Notes: generated by a model from the letters alone, not told the origin. A DNA stretch of 8,050 bases from Gammaproteobacteria bacterium (GCA_026995955.1 JALWNJ010000027.1:1-8050), one strand, 5' to 3'. Numbered from the stretch's first letter, positions 1 through 6,487 are shown. Made by a program: numbers and translations.

Positions 1-414
1 GCGGCGGATCTCGTCGCGCAGGAAGTCGATCTCCTGGCGCAGGTAGAGGCGGATGTCGGTGGCGATCTGGTCGTTGCGCGAGCGGCCGGTGTGCAGCTTC
101 TTGCCGGTGTCGCCGACCAGCTCGGTGAGCCGTGCCTCGATGTTCATGTGGATGTCCTCGCGGCTCACCGACCACTCGAGTTCCCCCCGCTCGATCTCCT
201 GCGCCACCCGCTCCAGGCCATCCAGGATGGCGGCCAGTTCCGCGTCGCTCAGCACGCCCACCCGGTTGAGCATGCGCGCATGCGCGCGCGAGCCCTCGAT
301 GTCGTGGCGCCACAGGCGTTTGTCGAACTCGATGGAGGCGGTGAAGGCCTCGACGAAGGCATCGGTGGGCTCGCTGAAGCGGCCACCCCAGAGCTTGTCG
401 TCGGAATCGCTCAT
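1..414 (-). CDS. argH: Argininosuccinate lyase, N-terminal part (runs off left edge)
   Basis: Last step of arginine biosynthesis: cleaves argininosuccinate to arginine and fumarate, as a cytoplasmic homotetramer. Reading the minus strand from the ATG at 414-412 gives 138 codons open to the window edge, beginning [18 protein letters not shown]. The LWGGRF start, the REDIHMNIE stretch (about residues 97-105) and the signature HTGRSRNDQ (about 117-125) are diagnostic of ArgH within the fumarase/aspartase superfamily. The catalytic Ser loop and the C-terminal two-thirds lie outside the window; family members are about 460 residues. An AGGA on the minus strand lies about 10 bases before the ATG. 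The gene is divergent from yicC with a 96 bp gap. Identification is firm; only the 3' part is unseen. Confidence 0.96.
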   Translation of the reverse strand, partial: MSDSDDKLWGGRFSEPTDAFVEAFTASIEFDKRLWRHDIEGSRAHARMLNRVGVLSDAELAAILDGLERVAQEIERGELEWSVSREDIHMNIEARLTELVGDTGKKLHTGRSRNDQIATDIRLYLRQEIDFLRDEIRR

Positions 415-453
415 CGGCGGATCGTCCTGGCGGGTGTCGTTGCGTTGCGGCGA

Positions 454-462
454 AGTATATCA
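454..462 (-). promoter_or_regulatory. Predicted extended -10 promoter of argH
   Basis: Read on the minus strand this is TGATATACT, an extended -10 (TGnTATACT) with one mismatch to TATAAT. It would start transcription near 447, leaving a leader of about 33 bases before the argH ATG. No good -35 lies at 16-18 bp (CATTCT at 17 bp), as is usual for extended -10 promoters. Prediction from sequence only. Confidence 0.5.
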
Positions 463-475
463 CCGCCCGCTGGCG

Positions 476-481
476 TAGAAT
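476..481 (+). promoter_or_regulatory. Possible -10 element of yicC
   Basis: TAGAAT on the plus strand would start transcription near 488, about 23 bases ahead of the yicC ATG. The -35 position (453-458, AAGTAT) is poor and overlaps the predicted argH -10. The placement is reasonable, but the match is weak. Confidence 0.28.
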
Positions 482-510
482 GGGCCCAAACCCCCACGGG
501 AGTCACCGAC

Positions 511-1377
511 ATGATCCGCAGCATGACCGGCTTTGCCCGGGTAGCGCGCGACACCGACGCCGGCCAACTGGTGTGGGAGCTGCGCTCCGTCAACCACCGC
601 TATCTCGAGGCCACGCCGCGGCTGCCGGAGGAGTTCCGGCCGCTGGAGCCGCAGGTGCGCGAGCACCTGGCGGCCCGACTCGCGCGCGGCAAGGTGGAGG
701 CGACGCTGCGCTGGCAGCCCGCGCCCGAGCTGCAGGCGCGCATCGAGATCAACGAGCCGCTGCTGCGGGCCCTGATCGAGACCGTGGAGCGGGTGCATGG
801 CTGGCTGCGCAACCCGGCCCGCATCGACGGCCTGTCCCTGCTGCAGTGGCCCGGCGCCCTGCGCGAGTCGGAACTCGACCTCAAGCCGCTGTTCGCCGAC
901 GCGCTGCTAGCGCTGGACGAGGCCATCGAGGCCCTGCGCGCCCACCGCGAGCGCGAGGGTGCCCGGCTGGCCGGGCTGCTGCGCGAGCGCGCCCGCGCCA
1001 TCGGCGAGCTGGTGCGGGCCCTGCGTGCCCGACGCGAGGTGCTGATGGCCGGCCTGCGCGACAAGCTCATGGCGCGCATCGAGGCGCTCGACATCGAGGC
1101 CGATCCGCAGCGCCTGGAACAGGAGCTGGTGTTCGTCGCCCAGCGCCTCGACGTGGACGAGGAACTGGATCGGCTCGACAGTCACCTCGCTGAGCTGGAG
1201 CAGGCGCTGCAGGCCGACGAGCCGGTGGGCCGCCGGCTGGACTTCCTGATGCAGGAGTTCAACCGCGAGGCCAACACCCTCGGCTCCAAGTCGCACGACG
1301 CCGAGACCACCCGCCTGGTGGTGGAGCTCAAGGTGCTGATCGAGCAGATGCGCGAGCAGGTGCAGAACATCGAGTAG
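511..1377 (+). CDS. yicC: YicC family endoribonuclease
   Basis: 288-residue cytoplasmic protein of the YicC/YloC family, the same length as E. coli YicC (287). The family has been shown to be an endoribonuclease, and in E. coli it affects small-RNA turnover. The signature N-terminus MIRSMTGFAR (residues 1-10) followed by ELRSVNHRYLE is the YicC_N domain. The C-terminal DUF1732 domain ends with the conserved stretch RRLDFLMQEFNREANTLGSK (about 240-259). The middle is rich in Arg, Leu and Glu, consistent with long helices. The ATG at 511 is chosen because the family motif begins there and GGGAG (498-502) sits 8 bases upstream; the same frame stays open further 5' but that part overlaps argH antisense. 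In many bacteria yicC is followed by gmk; here it stands alone, convergent with the mltF-like gene, and no terminator is visible in the 15 bp gap. Confidence 0.93.
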   Translation: MIRSMTGFARVARDTDAGQLVWELRSVNHRYLEATPRLPEEFRPLEPQVREHLAARLARGKVEATLRWQPAPELQARIEINEPLLRALIETVERVHGWLRNPARIDGLSLLQWPGALRESELDLKPLFADALLALDEAIEALRAHREREGARLAGLLRERARAIGELVRALRARREVLMAGLRDKLMARIEALDIEADPQRLEQELVFVAQRLDVDEELDRLDSHLAELEQALQADEPVGRRLDFLMQEFNREANTLGSKSHDAETTRLVVELKVLIEQMREQVQNIE

Positions 1378-1392
1378 GGTACGGCGTCCTGT

Positions 1393-3558
1393 TCAGCGCG
1401 CCTTGCGTTCGGCCTCGGGCCTGAGCGGGGGCGTTGCATCCGGCGGCGGCCAGTCCTTCGAGAGCGCCACATAGGCGCGGTAGCGGTCGCGGATGTCGCG
1501 CACGTAGCGCACCGGTTCGCGGCCGCGCACGAAGCCGTGCTTGGCCTTGCGGTAGTACTGCTTGCGCGAGAGCTTGAGCATGGCCTGCTCCACATGGCCG
1601 AACCAGCGGTCCGGGTTCAGCCCCAGTTGCCTGGCCAGCCGCCGCGCATCGCGCACATGACCGAGGCCGGCGTTGTAGGAGGCGAGCGCGAACCACAGCC
1701 GGTCGCGCACATCCAGGGTCTCGGGGAAGCGGTCGCGCAGCCAGTCCAGATAGGCCACGCCGGCGTGGATGCCCACCTCCGGATCGGCCAGCTGCTCGGG
1801 GTCGAAGCCATGTGCCCTCGCCGTGCGCGGGGTGACCTGCATCAGGCCGCGGGCGCCGGCCCAGGACACCCGCTTGGGGTCGAAGCGGCTCTCCTGGTAC
1901 ATCTGCGCCAGGATCAGGCGCCAGTCGAAGCCGTATTGGCGCGCGTAGCGGTAGACGAGGTCGTCCCAGGGGGTGAAGTGGCGCATGCCCGGCTGCACGC
2001 GGATCTCCTCGCGTGCCTTCAGGCCGCGGGCGTGGTCGAAGTAGCGCTTGCGCAGGATGTTGTAGTGCAGGCCGCGGTATTCCTTCTTCCAGAAGGCAGC
2101 GATGGCGGCCAGCAGCTCCGGCTGGTCCTTGCGTACCGCCCAGGCGATGGGCTGCGGCTCGTCCAGATCGATCAGCGTGCGTACCTCGATGCCCGCGCCG
2201 CGCGCGATGTCGGCGCGCAGGCGATCCACCACGGCGTAGTCGATCTGGCCCGCGGCCAGCCGCTCCAGGATGCCTTCCGTCTCCAGCTCGCCGGGCAGCG
2301 GCCGGATCTTCAGCTCGATGCCCTGCTGCTGCAGGCGCCTGAGCAGGCTCTCGTGGCTGGTGCCGGGGCGCACGGCGATGGTGCGGCCGGCCAGCGCCTC
2401 GATGCGGTCCACCGCCGGGGCGTCGGGGCTGGCGACCAGCACCGGGGCGGTCTCCAGATAGCGGCGGCCGAAGCGCACGCCCTGCCGGCGGCGCTCGGGG
2501 GTATCGGTCATCAGGGCGGCGATGACATCGCCCTCGCCCCGCTTGAGCATGGGGATGAGCGAGGCATAGTCCGGTGCCACGACGACCTCCAGATGCAGGC
2601 CGTGTTTCTCGGCGAATCGCTTCATCTCCTCGTACTCGAAGCCGTGCAGCTCACCCTTCCAGATGAAATAGGTGATGGCGTTGTTCACCGTGAGCATGCG
2701 CAGGCGCTTGCGCTTCTTCAGCTGCGGCAGGTCCTCGCGGTAGCGTGGCTGCTCGGCGCGCAGGAAGAGTTCGTGTTCGAGGAAGCGGTCGAGTCGGTCC
2801 TTGAGTTCCGGGTTGTCGGGCCGCAGGCCGAGCGCCCGCGGCACCTCGCCGGTGAGCGAGAAGGGCACGCGGAAGTCGTCGCGATAGCCGCGGGCGATGT
2901 CCAGGCGCACGCTGTCGGCCACGGTGAGGTCGATCTCGCCGCGGGCCAGGGCGTCTAGCCGCTCGTCGAGGGTCATGCCCGGTGGTGTGTGCAGCACCCT
3001 GACGCCATACTTTTTGGCCAGTGGCGCCAGCGTCTGTTCGAAGCTGGTGCCGGCCGGGACGGAGACGCTGCGCCCCTTCAGCTCGGCGCGCCTGCGGATG
3101 GGGTCGTCGCGCCGCGCCACCAGCTGCTCGCGGGTAAAGCGCAGCGGCACGCTGAAGGCAATCTGCTTCCTGCGCGCCTCGGTGATGCGGAGATCAGCGG
3201 CGATGACATCACCGCGTCCCGCGAGCAGGGCCGGGATCAGGTCGGCGAAGGCATCGACGAAGACCAGTTCCGGCGTGAGCCCCTGTTCGCGGGCGAAGTC
3301 GCGCAGCAGATCCAGTTCCAGGTCGGGCTGGTGGCCGCGGCGAGGCAGCCAGGTCTCGCGCTCGCGGGTGGTAAGGATGCGCAGCCGACCGCGCTCGCGC
3401 AGTGCCGGCAGGTCACCTTTCTCGACATAGCCCCGCGCGTCGTCCACATGCCGGGCCTGGGCGGGGGGCGGGTCGGAGGACTCGCCGCCACCGTCGCAGG
3501 CGCAGAGCAGCAAGGGCAGGAGCAGGGCGGGCAGCAGGCGCAACAACAGGGATCGCAT
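1393..3558 (-). CDS. mltF: MltF-like lipoprotein lytic transglycosylase with two tandem solute-binding domains
   Basis: Predicted outer-membrane-anchored murein lytic transglycosylase that cleaves the glycan strand between MurNAc and GlcNAc. Starting at the ATG at 3558-3556 it has 721 residues. Residues 1-20 form a lipoprotein signal peptide (MRSLLLRLLPALLL...) ending in the lipobox LCAC, with lipidated Cys21. Two SBP_bac_3-type domains follow, at about 54-270 and 285-505. Each repeats the same landmarks: GDVIAA, a GR(S/T)..VPAGTS or VRPGTS loop, and a D..VAD/VVD...DIARG segment. The C-terminal SLT domain (about 537-670) has the catalytic Glu556 in MYQESRFDP, then GARGLMQVTP (568-577) and ASYNAG (626-631). 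E. coli MltF is 518 residues with one sensor domain, so this protein carries an extra one. An in-frame ATG at 3651 would put extra residues before the signal peptide and overlap hsp20, so it was rejected. The gene is divergent from hsp20. Confidence 0.9.
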   Translation of the reverse strand: MRSLLLRLLPALLLPLLLCACDGGGESSDPPPAQARHVDDARGYVEKGDLPALRERGRLRILTTRERETWLPRRGHQPDLELDLLRDFAREQGLTPELVFVDAFADLIPALLAGRGDVIAADLRITEARRKQIAFSVPLRFTREQLVARRDDPIRRRAELKGRSVSVPAGTSFEQTLAPLAKKYGVRVLHTPPGMTLDERLDALARGEIDLTVADSVRLDIARGYRDDFRVPFSLTGEVPRALGLRPDNPELKDRLDRFLEHELFLRAEQPRYREDLPQLKKRKRLRMLTVNNAITYFIWKGELHGFEYEEMKRFAEKHGLHLEVVVAPDYASLIPMLKRGEGDVIAALMTDTPERRRQGVRFGRRYLETAPVLVASPDAPAVDRIEALAGRTIAVRPGTSHESLLRRLQQQGIELKIRPLPGELETEGILERLAAGQIDYAVVDRLRADIARGAGIEVRTLIDLDEPQPIAWAVRKDQPELLAAIAAFWKKEYRGLHYNILRKRYFDHARGLKAREEIRVQPGMRHFTPWDDLVYRYARQYGFDWRLILAQMYQESRFDPKRVSWAGARGLMQVTPRTARAHGFDPEQLADPEVGIHAGVAYLDWLRDRFPETLDVRDRLWFALASYNAGLGHVRDARRLARQLGLNPDRWFGHVEQAMLKLSRKQYYRKAKHGFVRGREPVRYVRDIRDRYRAYVALSKDWPPPDATPPLRPEAERKAR

Positions 3559-3577
3559 CGGTTCGGTCTTCGCTGGG

Positions 3578-3605
3578 CTTGAAAAACAGCATAGCACCCG
3601 CATAT
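3578..3605 (+). promoter_or_regulatory. Sigma-32 (RpoH) type heat-shock promoter of hsp20
   Basis: CTTGAAA at 3578-3584 is a perfect sigma-32 -35 element. CCGCATAT at 3598-3605 matches the -10 consensus CCCCATnT at all but one position. The 13-base spacer is within the known range. The predicted start near 3612 gives a leader of about 33 bases ending in a strong ribosome site. A heat-shock promoter directly ahead of a small heat-shock gene is what the biology predicts, which raises confidence in the match. Confidence 0.8.
3588..3596 (-). promoter_or_regulatory. Predicted extended -10 promoter of the mltF-like gene
   Basis: Minus-strand TGCTATGCT fits an extended -10 (TGnTATGCT), with TTCTGC as a weak -35 at 17 bp (plus 3611-3616). 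Transcription would begin near 3581, giving a leader of about 22 bases before the ATG at 3558. It lies inside the spacer of the plus-strand sigma-32 promoter for hsp20. Sequence match only. Confidence 0.45.
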
Positions 3606-3630
3606 CGGGAGCAGAACGAAATCCCGCGTA

Positions 3631-3638
3631 AAGGAGGT
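3631..3638 (+). promoter_or_regulatory. Strong Shine-Dalgarno of hsp20
   Basis: AAGGAGGT is a near-complete anti-16S complement ending 6 bases before the ATG at 3645. It fixes this start over upstream in-frame ATGs and predicts high translation after induction. Confidence 0.85.
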
Positions 3639-3644
3639 GCAACG

Positions 3645-4079
3645 ATGTCACTGATGACCGTACATCCCTGGAGCCTGCTGAACCAGCTTCAGCGCGAGCT
3701 CAACCAGGTGGCCCGCGCGCCCGCCGACAACGGCAGCGATGCCGCGGTGAGCGACTGGGCCCCTGCCGTGGACATCGTCGAGCGTGACGATGCCTATGTG
3801 ATCCGGGCGGACATTCCCGGCGTCGATCCCAAGGACATCGAGATCGACATGGAGGACGGCGTGCTCACCATCAAGGGCGAGCGCAAGTTCGAGCAGGAAG
3901 AGGAGAAGGACAACTACAAGCGCGTGGAGCGCGTGTATGGCAGTTTCTATCGCCGCTTCGTGCTGCCGGACTCCGCCGATGCGGAGAAGATCACGGCCAA
4001 GAGCCGCAACGGCGTGCTCGAGGTGGTGATTCCCAAGCAGGAGAAGGTCAAGCCCCGCCGCATCGAGGTCGAGGGCTGA
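3645..4079 (+). CDS. Hsp20/alpha-crystallin small heat-shock protein
   Basis: ATP-independent cytoplasmic holdase that binds unfolding proteins and passes them to the DnaK and Clp machinery. 144 residues, typical of bacterial class A small heat-shock proteins. The N-terminal arm (1-38) includes WSLLNQLQRELNQV. The alpha-crystallin domain spans about 39-133, with AYVIRADIPGV (50-60), the DGVLTIKGER strand (71-80), an acidic/basic EQEEEKDNYKR loop (83-93), GSFYRRFVLP (99-108) and the hallmark A-x-x-x-NGVL (118-125). The C-terminal IEV (140-142) fits the I-x-I/V motif used for oligomer assembly. The gene follows a sigma-32 promoter and a strong Shine-Dalgarno. It is followed by three hairpins ending in an intrinsic terminator, so it is probably a single-gene transcript, with a J-protein gene next on the same strand. 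Confidence 0.96.
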   Translation: MSLMTVHPWSLLNQLQRELNQVARAPADNGSDAAVSDWAPAVDIVERDDAYVIRADIPGVDPKDIEIDMEDGVLTIKGERKFEQEEEKDNYKRVERVYGSFYRRFVLPDSADAEKITAKSRNGVLEVVIPKQEKVKPRRIEVEG

Positions 4080-4085
4080 TCCTCC

Positions 4086-4136
4086 GGGCGCCCCTCCGGC
4101 GCCCCACCCGGGCCGGTGACGGAGGCTCCCCTCCGT
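4086..4136 (+). other. Two tandem GC-rich stem-loops after hsp20
   Basis: The first hairpin has a 7 bp perfect stem GGGCGCC/GGCGCCC (4086-4092 with 4098-4104, loop CCTCC). The second has a 7 bp perfect stem ACGGAGG/CCTCCGT (4119-4125 with 4130-4136, loop CTCC). Neither is followed by a T-run, so they are not classic terminators. They could stabilise the hsp20 mRNA 3' end or help termination at the hairpin just downstream. Function is inferred; the pairing is seen. Confidence 0.5.
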
Positions 4137-4151
4137 AGTGCATTCCCTCCC

Positions 4152-4182
4152 AGACCCGAGCTTCCGGCCCGGGTCTTTTTTT
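4152..4182 (+). terminator. Rho-independent terminator of hsp20
   Basis: Perfect 7 bp stem AGACCCG/CGGGTCT (4152-4158 with 4170-4176) with an 11-base loop, running directly into seven T (4176-4182). It lies about 73 bases after the hsp20 stop and just before the promoter of the J-protein gene, separating the two transcripts. Confidence 0.87.
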
Positions 4183-4191
4183 GCCTGCCCC

Positions 4192-4200
4192 TGATAGAAT
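4192..4200 (+). promoter_or_regulatory. Predicted extended -10 promoter of the J-protein gene, next to its ATG
   Basis: TGATAGAAT fits an extended -10 (TGnTAGAAT). Its last base is 6 bases before the ATG at 4207, where transcription would be expected to begin. There is no convincing -35 and no Shine-Dalgarno between it and the ATG. If this element is the promoter, the mRNA is leaderless or nearly so. Confidence 0.45.
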
Positions 4201-4206
4201 GGCGTC

Positions 4207-5049
4207 ATGCAGGAGGGCAGCAGCGACTACTATCGTCTGTTCGGCGTCTCGCCCGGGGCCTCCCACGAGGAGATCAAGCAGGCCTATCGGCGCCTGGCGC
4301 GGCAATACCACCCGGATGTGAGCGATCACCCCGAGGCGGGCGAGCGCTTTCGCCTGGTGGCCGAGGCCTGGGCGGTGCTCGGCGATCCCGAACGGCGCCG
4401 GCGCTACGATCGCGAGCGCCGGGCTGCGGGGCGGCGGCCGGATGCCACGAAGGCCGGGGCCGCGGCAGGGCCGGGCCCGCGCATGCGCGATGCGGACCGG
4501 CCCGCGCCGGGCGGCTGGTTGTCGCGGCTGCTGGCCCGCTGGCGTGGCCGCCGTGGGGCGGCGGCGCCGAGTGTGGCCCGTGTGTCCCTGCCGATCGAGG
4601 CCGCGCACCGGGGGGGCGAGCGCATGCTGCGCGTCGATGGCCGCCGGTTGCGGGTGCAGATCCCGCCCGGAATCGCCGATGGCGGGCGCATCCGCCTGCG
4701 TGGTCAGGGGCGCGGCGGCGCCGACCTGCTGCTGGAGGTGCGCCTGCAGGCCGAGCCGCCGTTTCGTCTCGAGGGCGGCGAACTGGTGCTGGAGCTGCCG
4801 CTGGCGCCCTGGGAGGCGAGCGAGGGGGCGCGCATCCGCGTGCCCACGCCGGATGGGCCGGTGATGCTGCGGGTGCCTGCCGGCAGCCAATCCGGCCGTC
4901 GGCTGCGGCTGCGCGGCAAGGGCTATGCCGGAGGCGACCTGCTGGTACAGTTGCTGGTGCAGTTGCCGGCACAGCCGGACGAGACGCTGCAGGCTGCCTG
5001 GCAGCGCTTGCGCGCGCAGGGCTTCGACCCCCGCGCCGACTGGCCCTGA
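4207..5049 (+). CDS. CbpA/DnaJ-type J-domain co-chaperone (class B, no zinc fingers)
   Basis: 280-residue co-chaperone expected to stimulate the DnaK ATPase and deliver substrates. The J domain (about 7-69) has DYYRLFGV, basic helix II KQAYRRLARQY, the essential HPD at 35-37 and a WAVLGDPERRRRYD helix. There is no CxxCxGxG zinc region. The usual Gly/Phe-rich linker is replaced by an Arg/Ala/Pro-rich stretch (70-122) containing a basic, Trp-bearing segment WLSRLLARW (104-112). Two beta-sandwich substrate domains follow, at about 123-198 and 199-267, each with a landmark: VQIPPGIADGGRIRLRGQG in the first and VPAGSQSGRRLRLRGKG in the second. E. coli CbpA is 306 residues. The ATG at 4207 is used because no other start lies between it and the J domain; upstream there is no Shine-Dalgarno, but AGGAGG occurs within codons 2-4. 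It could equally be named a generic DnaJ-class protein. Confidence 0.92.
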   Translation: MQEGSSDYYRLFGVSPGASHEEIKQAYRRLARQYHPDVSDHPEAGERFRLVAEAWAVLGDPERRRRYDRERRAAGRRPDATKAGAAAGPGPRMRDADRPAPGGWLSRLLARWRGRRGAAAPSVARVSLPIEAAHRGGERMLRVDGRRLRVQIPPGIADGGRIRLRGQGRGGADLLLEVRLQAEPPFRLEGGELVLELPLAPWEASEGARIRVPTPDGPVMLRVPAGSQSGRRLRLRGKGYAGGDLLVQLLVQLPAQPDETLQAAWQRLRAQGFDPRADWP

Positions 5050-5058
5050 TGCCGCCGT

Positions 5059-5087
5059 GGAACTTTTTGCCGGGCCATGCACTCTGC
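5059..5087 (+). promoter_or_regulatory. Sigma-E (RpoE/AlgU) type promoter of the degQ-like gene
   Basis: GGAACTT at 5059-5065 is an exact sigma-E -35 element. TCTGC at 5083-5087 resembles the -10 (TCTGA) after a 17-base spacer. Transcription would begin near 5093, about 39 bases before the ATG at 5132. Periplasmic DegP/MucD-type proteases are known sigma-E targets, which supports the match. The -10 is imperfect. Confidence 0.68.
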
Positions 5088-5131
5088 TGCAGTGCGAAGT
5101 GCAAGCCCGCTCTTTGATGCAGAGGAAATCC

Positions 5132-6487
5132 ATGAACCGATCCCTATTGTCGCGGCTGTTCGTGCTGCTGATGTTGCTGGCGCCGGTGGCGTCGGTCGAT
5201 GCCGCCTTCCCCTCGCTGTGGGGGGACAAGCCAATGCCCAGCCTGGCGCCGATGCTGAAGAAGACCATGCCGGCAGTGGTCAACATCGCCACCGAGGGGC
5301 GCGTGGTGGAGCAGAGCCCGCTGGCGGCCGATCCGCTGCTGCGCCGTTTCTTCGGCGTGCCGCCGGCGCAGGAAAAGAAGACCCAGGGCCTGGGTTCCGG
5401 CGTCATCATCGATGCCGACCAGGGCTACATCGTCACCAATCATCATGTCATCGAGAACGCCGAGCGCATCACCGTCACCCTCAATGACGGCAGGCGCCTG
5501 GAGGCCGAGCTGGTGGGCGTGGACCCGGAGACCGACATTGCCGTGATCCGCGTCGAGGCCGACGATCTGCATGCGCTGGAGCTGGCCGATTCCGACAAGC
5601 TGCAGGTGGGCGACTTCGTGGTCGCCATCGGCAGCCCCTTCGGTCTGCGCCAGACCGTCACCTCCGGTATCGTCAGCGGGCTGGGGCGCACCGGCCTGGG
5701 GATCGAGTCCTACGAGGACTTCATCCAGACCGATGCCTCCATCAATCCCGGCAACTCGGGCGGTGCACTGGTGGATCTCAAGGGCCGCCTGGTGGGCATC
5801 AACACCGCCATCCTGGGGCCCAACGGCGGCAACATCGGCATCGGCTTTGCCATCCCCGCCAACATGGTGCGCGATGTGGTGGCGCAGCTCATCGAGCATG
5901 GCAAGGTGCGCCGCGGGCGACTCGGCGTGGTGGCCCAGGATCTCACGCCGGAACTGGCGGGGGCCTTCGGCATCCAGCGTGACGCCGGTGCCGTGATCGC
6001 CCAGGTGGAGCAGCCCTCGCCGGCAGCGCGTGCGGGTATCCGCCCGGGCGATGTCATCACCCGGGTCAACGGGCGCAAGGTGCGCGGCGCCTCCGACATG
6101 CGCAATGTCATCGGCCTGCTGCGGGCCGGCTCCGAGGTGGAGCTGGAGCTGTTGCGCAACGGCAAGCCGCTGAAGATCTCGGTGCGCATCGAGGCGCCCG
6201 AGGTGCATCTGCTCGAGGGCGGCGAGATCTCTCCCTACCTGCGTGGGCTCAAGCTCTCCGACCGCGATGCCGAGGGCAAGCCGGTGCAGGGGGTGATCGT
6301 GCTGTCGGTGGACCCGCGCAGCCCGGCCGTGATCGCCGGACTGCGCCCCGGCGATCTCATTCTCTCGCTCAACCGCAAGCCGGTGCGCGGGCTGGATGAG
6401 CTGCGCCAGGCGGCCCGCGGCAGCGGCCGTGGCCTGCTGCTCAATGTCCAGCGCGGCCCGTCGGCCTTCTTCGTGCTGCTGCGATGA
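5132..6487 (+). CDS. degQ: DegQ/DegP (HtrA) family periplasmic serine endoprotease
   Basis: 451-residue envelope quality-control protease (E. coli DegQ is 455, DegP 474) that degrades misfolded periplasmic proteins. A Sec signal peptide (1-24, MNRSLLSRLFVLLMLLAPVA...) ends in VDA before the mature chain. The trypsin-like domain has the full catalytic triad: His105 in TNHHV, Asp135 in DPETDIAV and Ser209 in GNSGGAL. Two PDZ domains follow, at about 262-348 (opening GRLGV) and 355-448. The loop between the N-terminus and His105 is short, closer to DegQ than to the long LA loop of DegP, so degQ is preferred; it could also be called mucD. The start at 5132 is set by AGAGGA (5121-5126) 5 bases upstream and by the signal peptide; an ATG at 5117 adds five residues and has a poorer site. 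The next gene overlaps its stop by 4 bp. Confidence 0.95.
   Translation: MNRSLLSRLFVLLMLLAPVASVDAAFPSLWGDKPMPSLAPMLKKTMPAVVNIATEGRVVEQSPLAADPLLRRFFGVPPAQEKKTQGLGSGVIIDADQGYIVTNHHVIENAERITVTLNDGRRLEAELVGVDPETDIAVIRVEADDLHALELADSDKLQVGDFVVAIGSPFGLRQTVTSGIVSGLGRTGLGIESYEDFIQTDASINPGNSGGALVDLKGRLVGINTAILGPNGGNIGIGFAIPANMVRDVVAQLIEHGKVRRGRLGVVAQDLTPELAGAFGIQRDAGAVIAQVEQPSPAARAGIRPGDVITRVNGRKVRGASDMRNVIGLLRAGSEVELELLRNGKPLKISVRIEAPEVHLLEGGEISPYLRGLKLSDRDAEGKPVQGVIVLSVDPRSPAVIAGLRPGDLILSLNRKPVRGLDELRQAARGSGRGLLLNVQRGPSAFFVLLR

Noticed and set aside
91..510. N-terminal extension of the YicC frame starting at 91
   Set aside because: The extension is antisense to argH and lacks family similarity; the YicC motif begins exactly at the ATG at 511, which has its own ribosome site.
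1537..2958. Long plus-strand open frame (473 codons) opposite the mltF-like gene
   Set aside because: Its product is compositionally odd (His/Ala/Gln/Val-rich), matches no family, and lies wholly antisense to a gene with clear domains and catalytic motifs; high GC creates such shadows.
3559..3651. Upstream ATG at 3651 for the mltF-like protein
   Set aside because: It would bury the lipoprotein signal peptide behind 31 residues and overlap the hsp20 start and both promoters.
4048..5409. Minus-strand frame spanning the hsp20 end, J-protein gene and degQ start
   Set aside because: Runs through a clear plus-strand terminator, promoters and three genes; the product is Ala/Arg/Pro-rich without domains.
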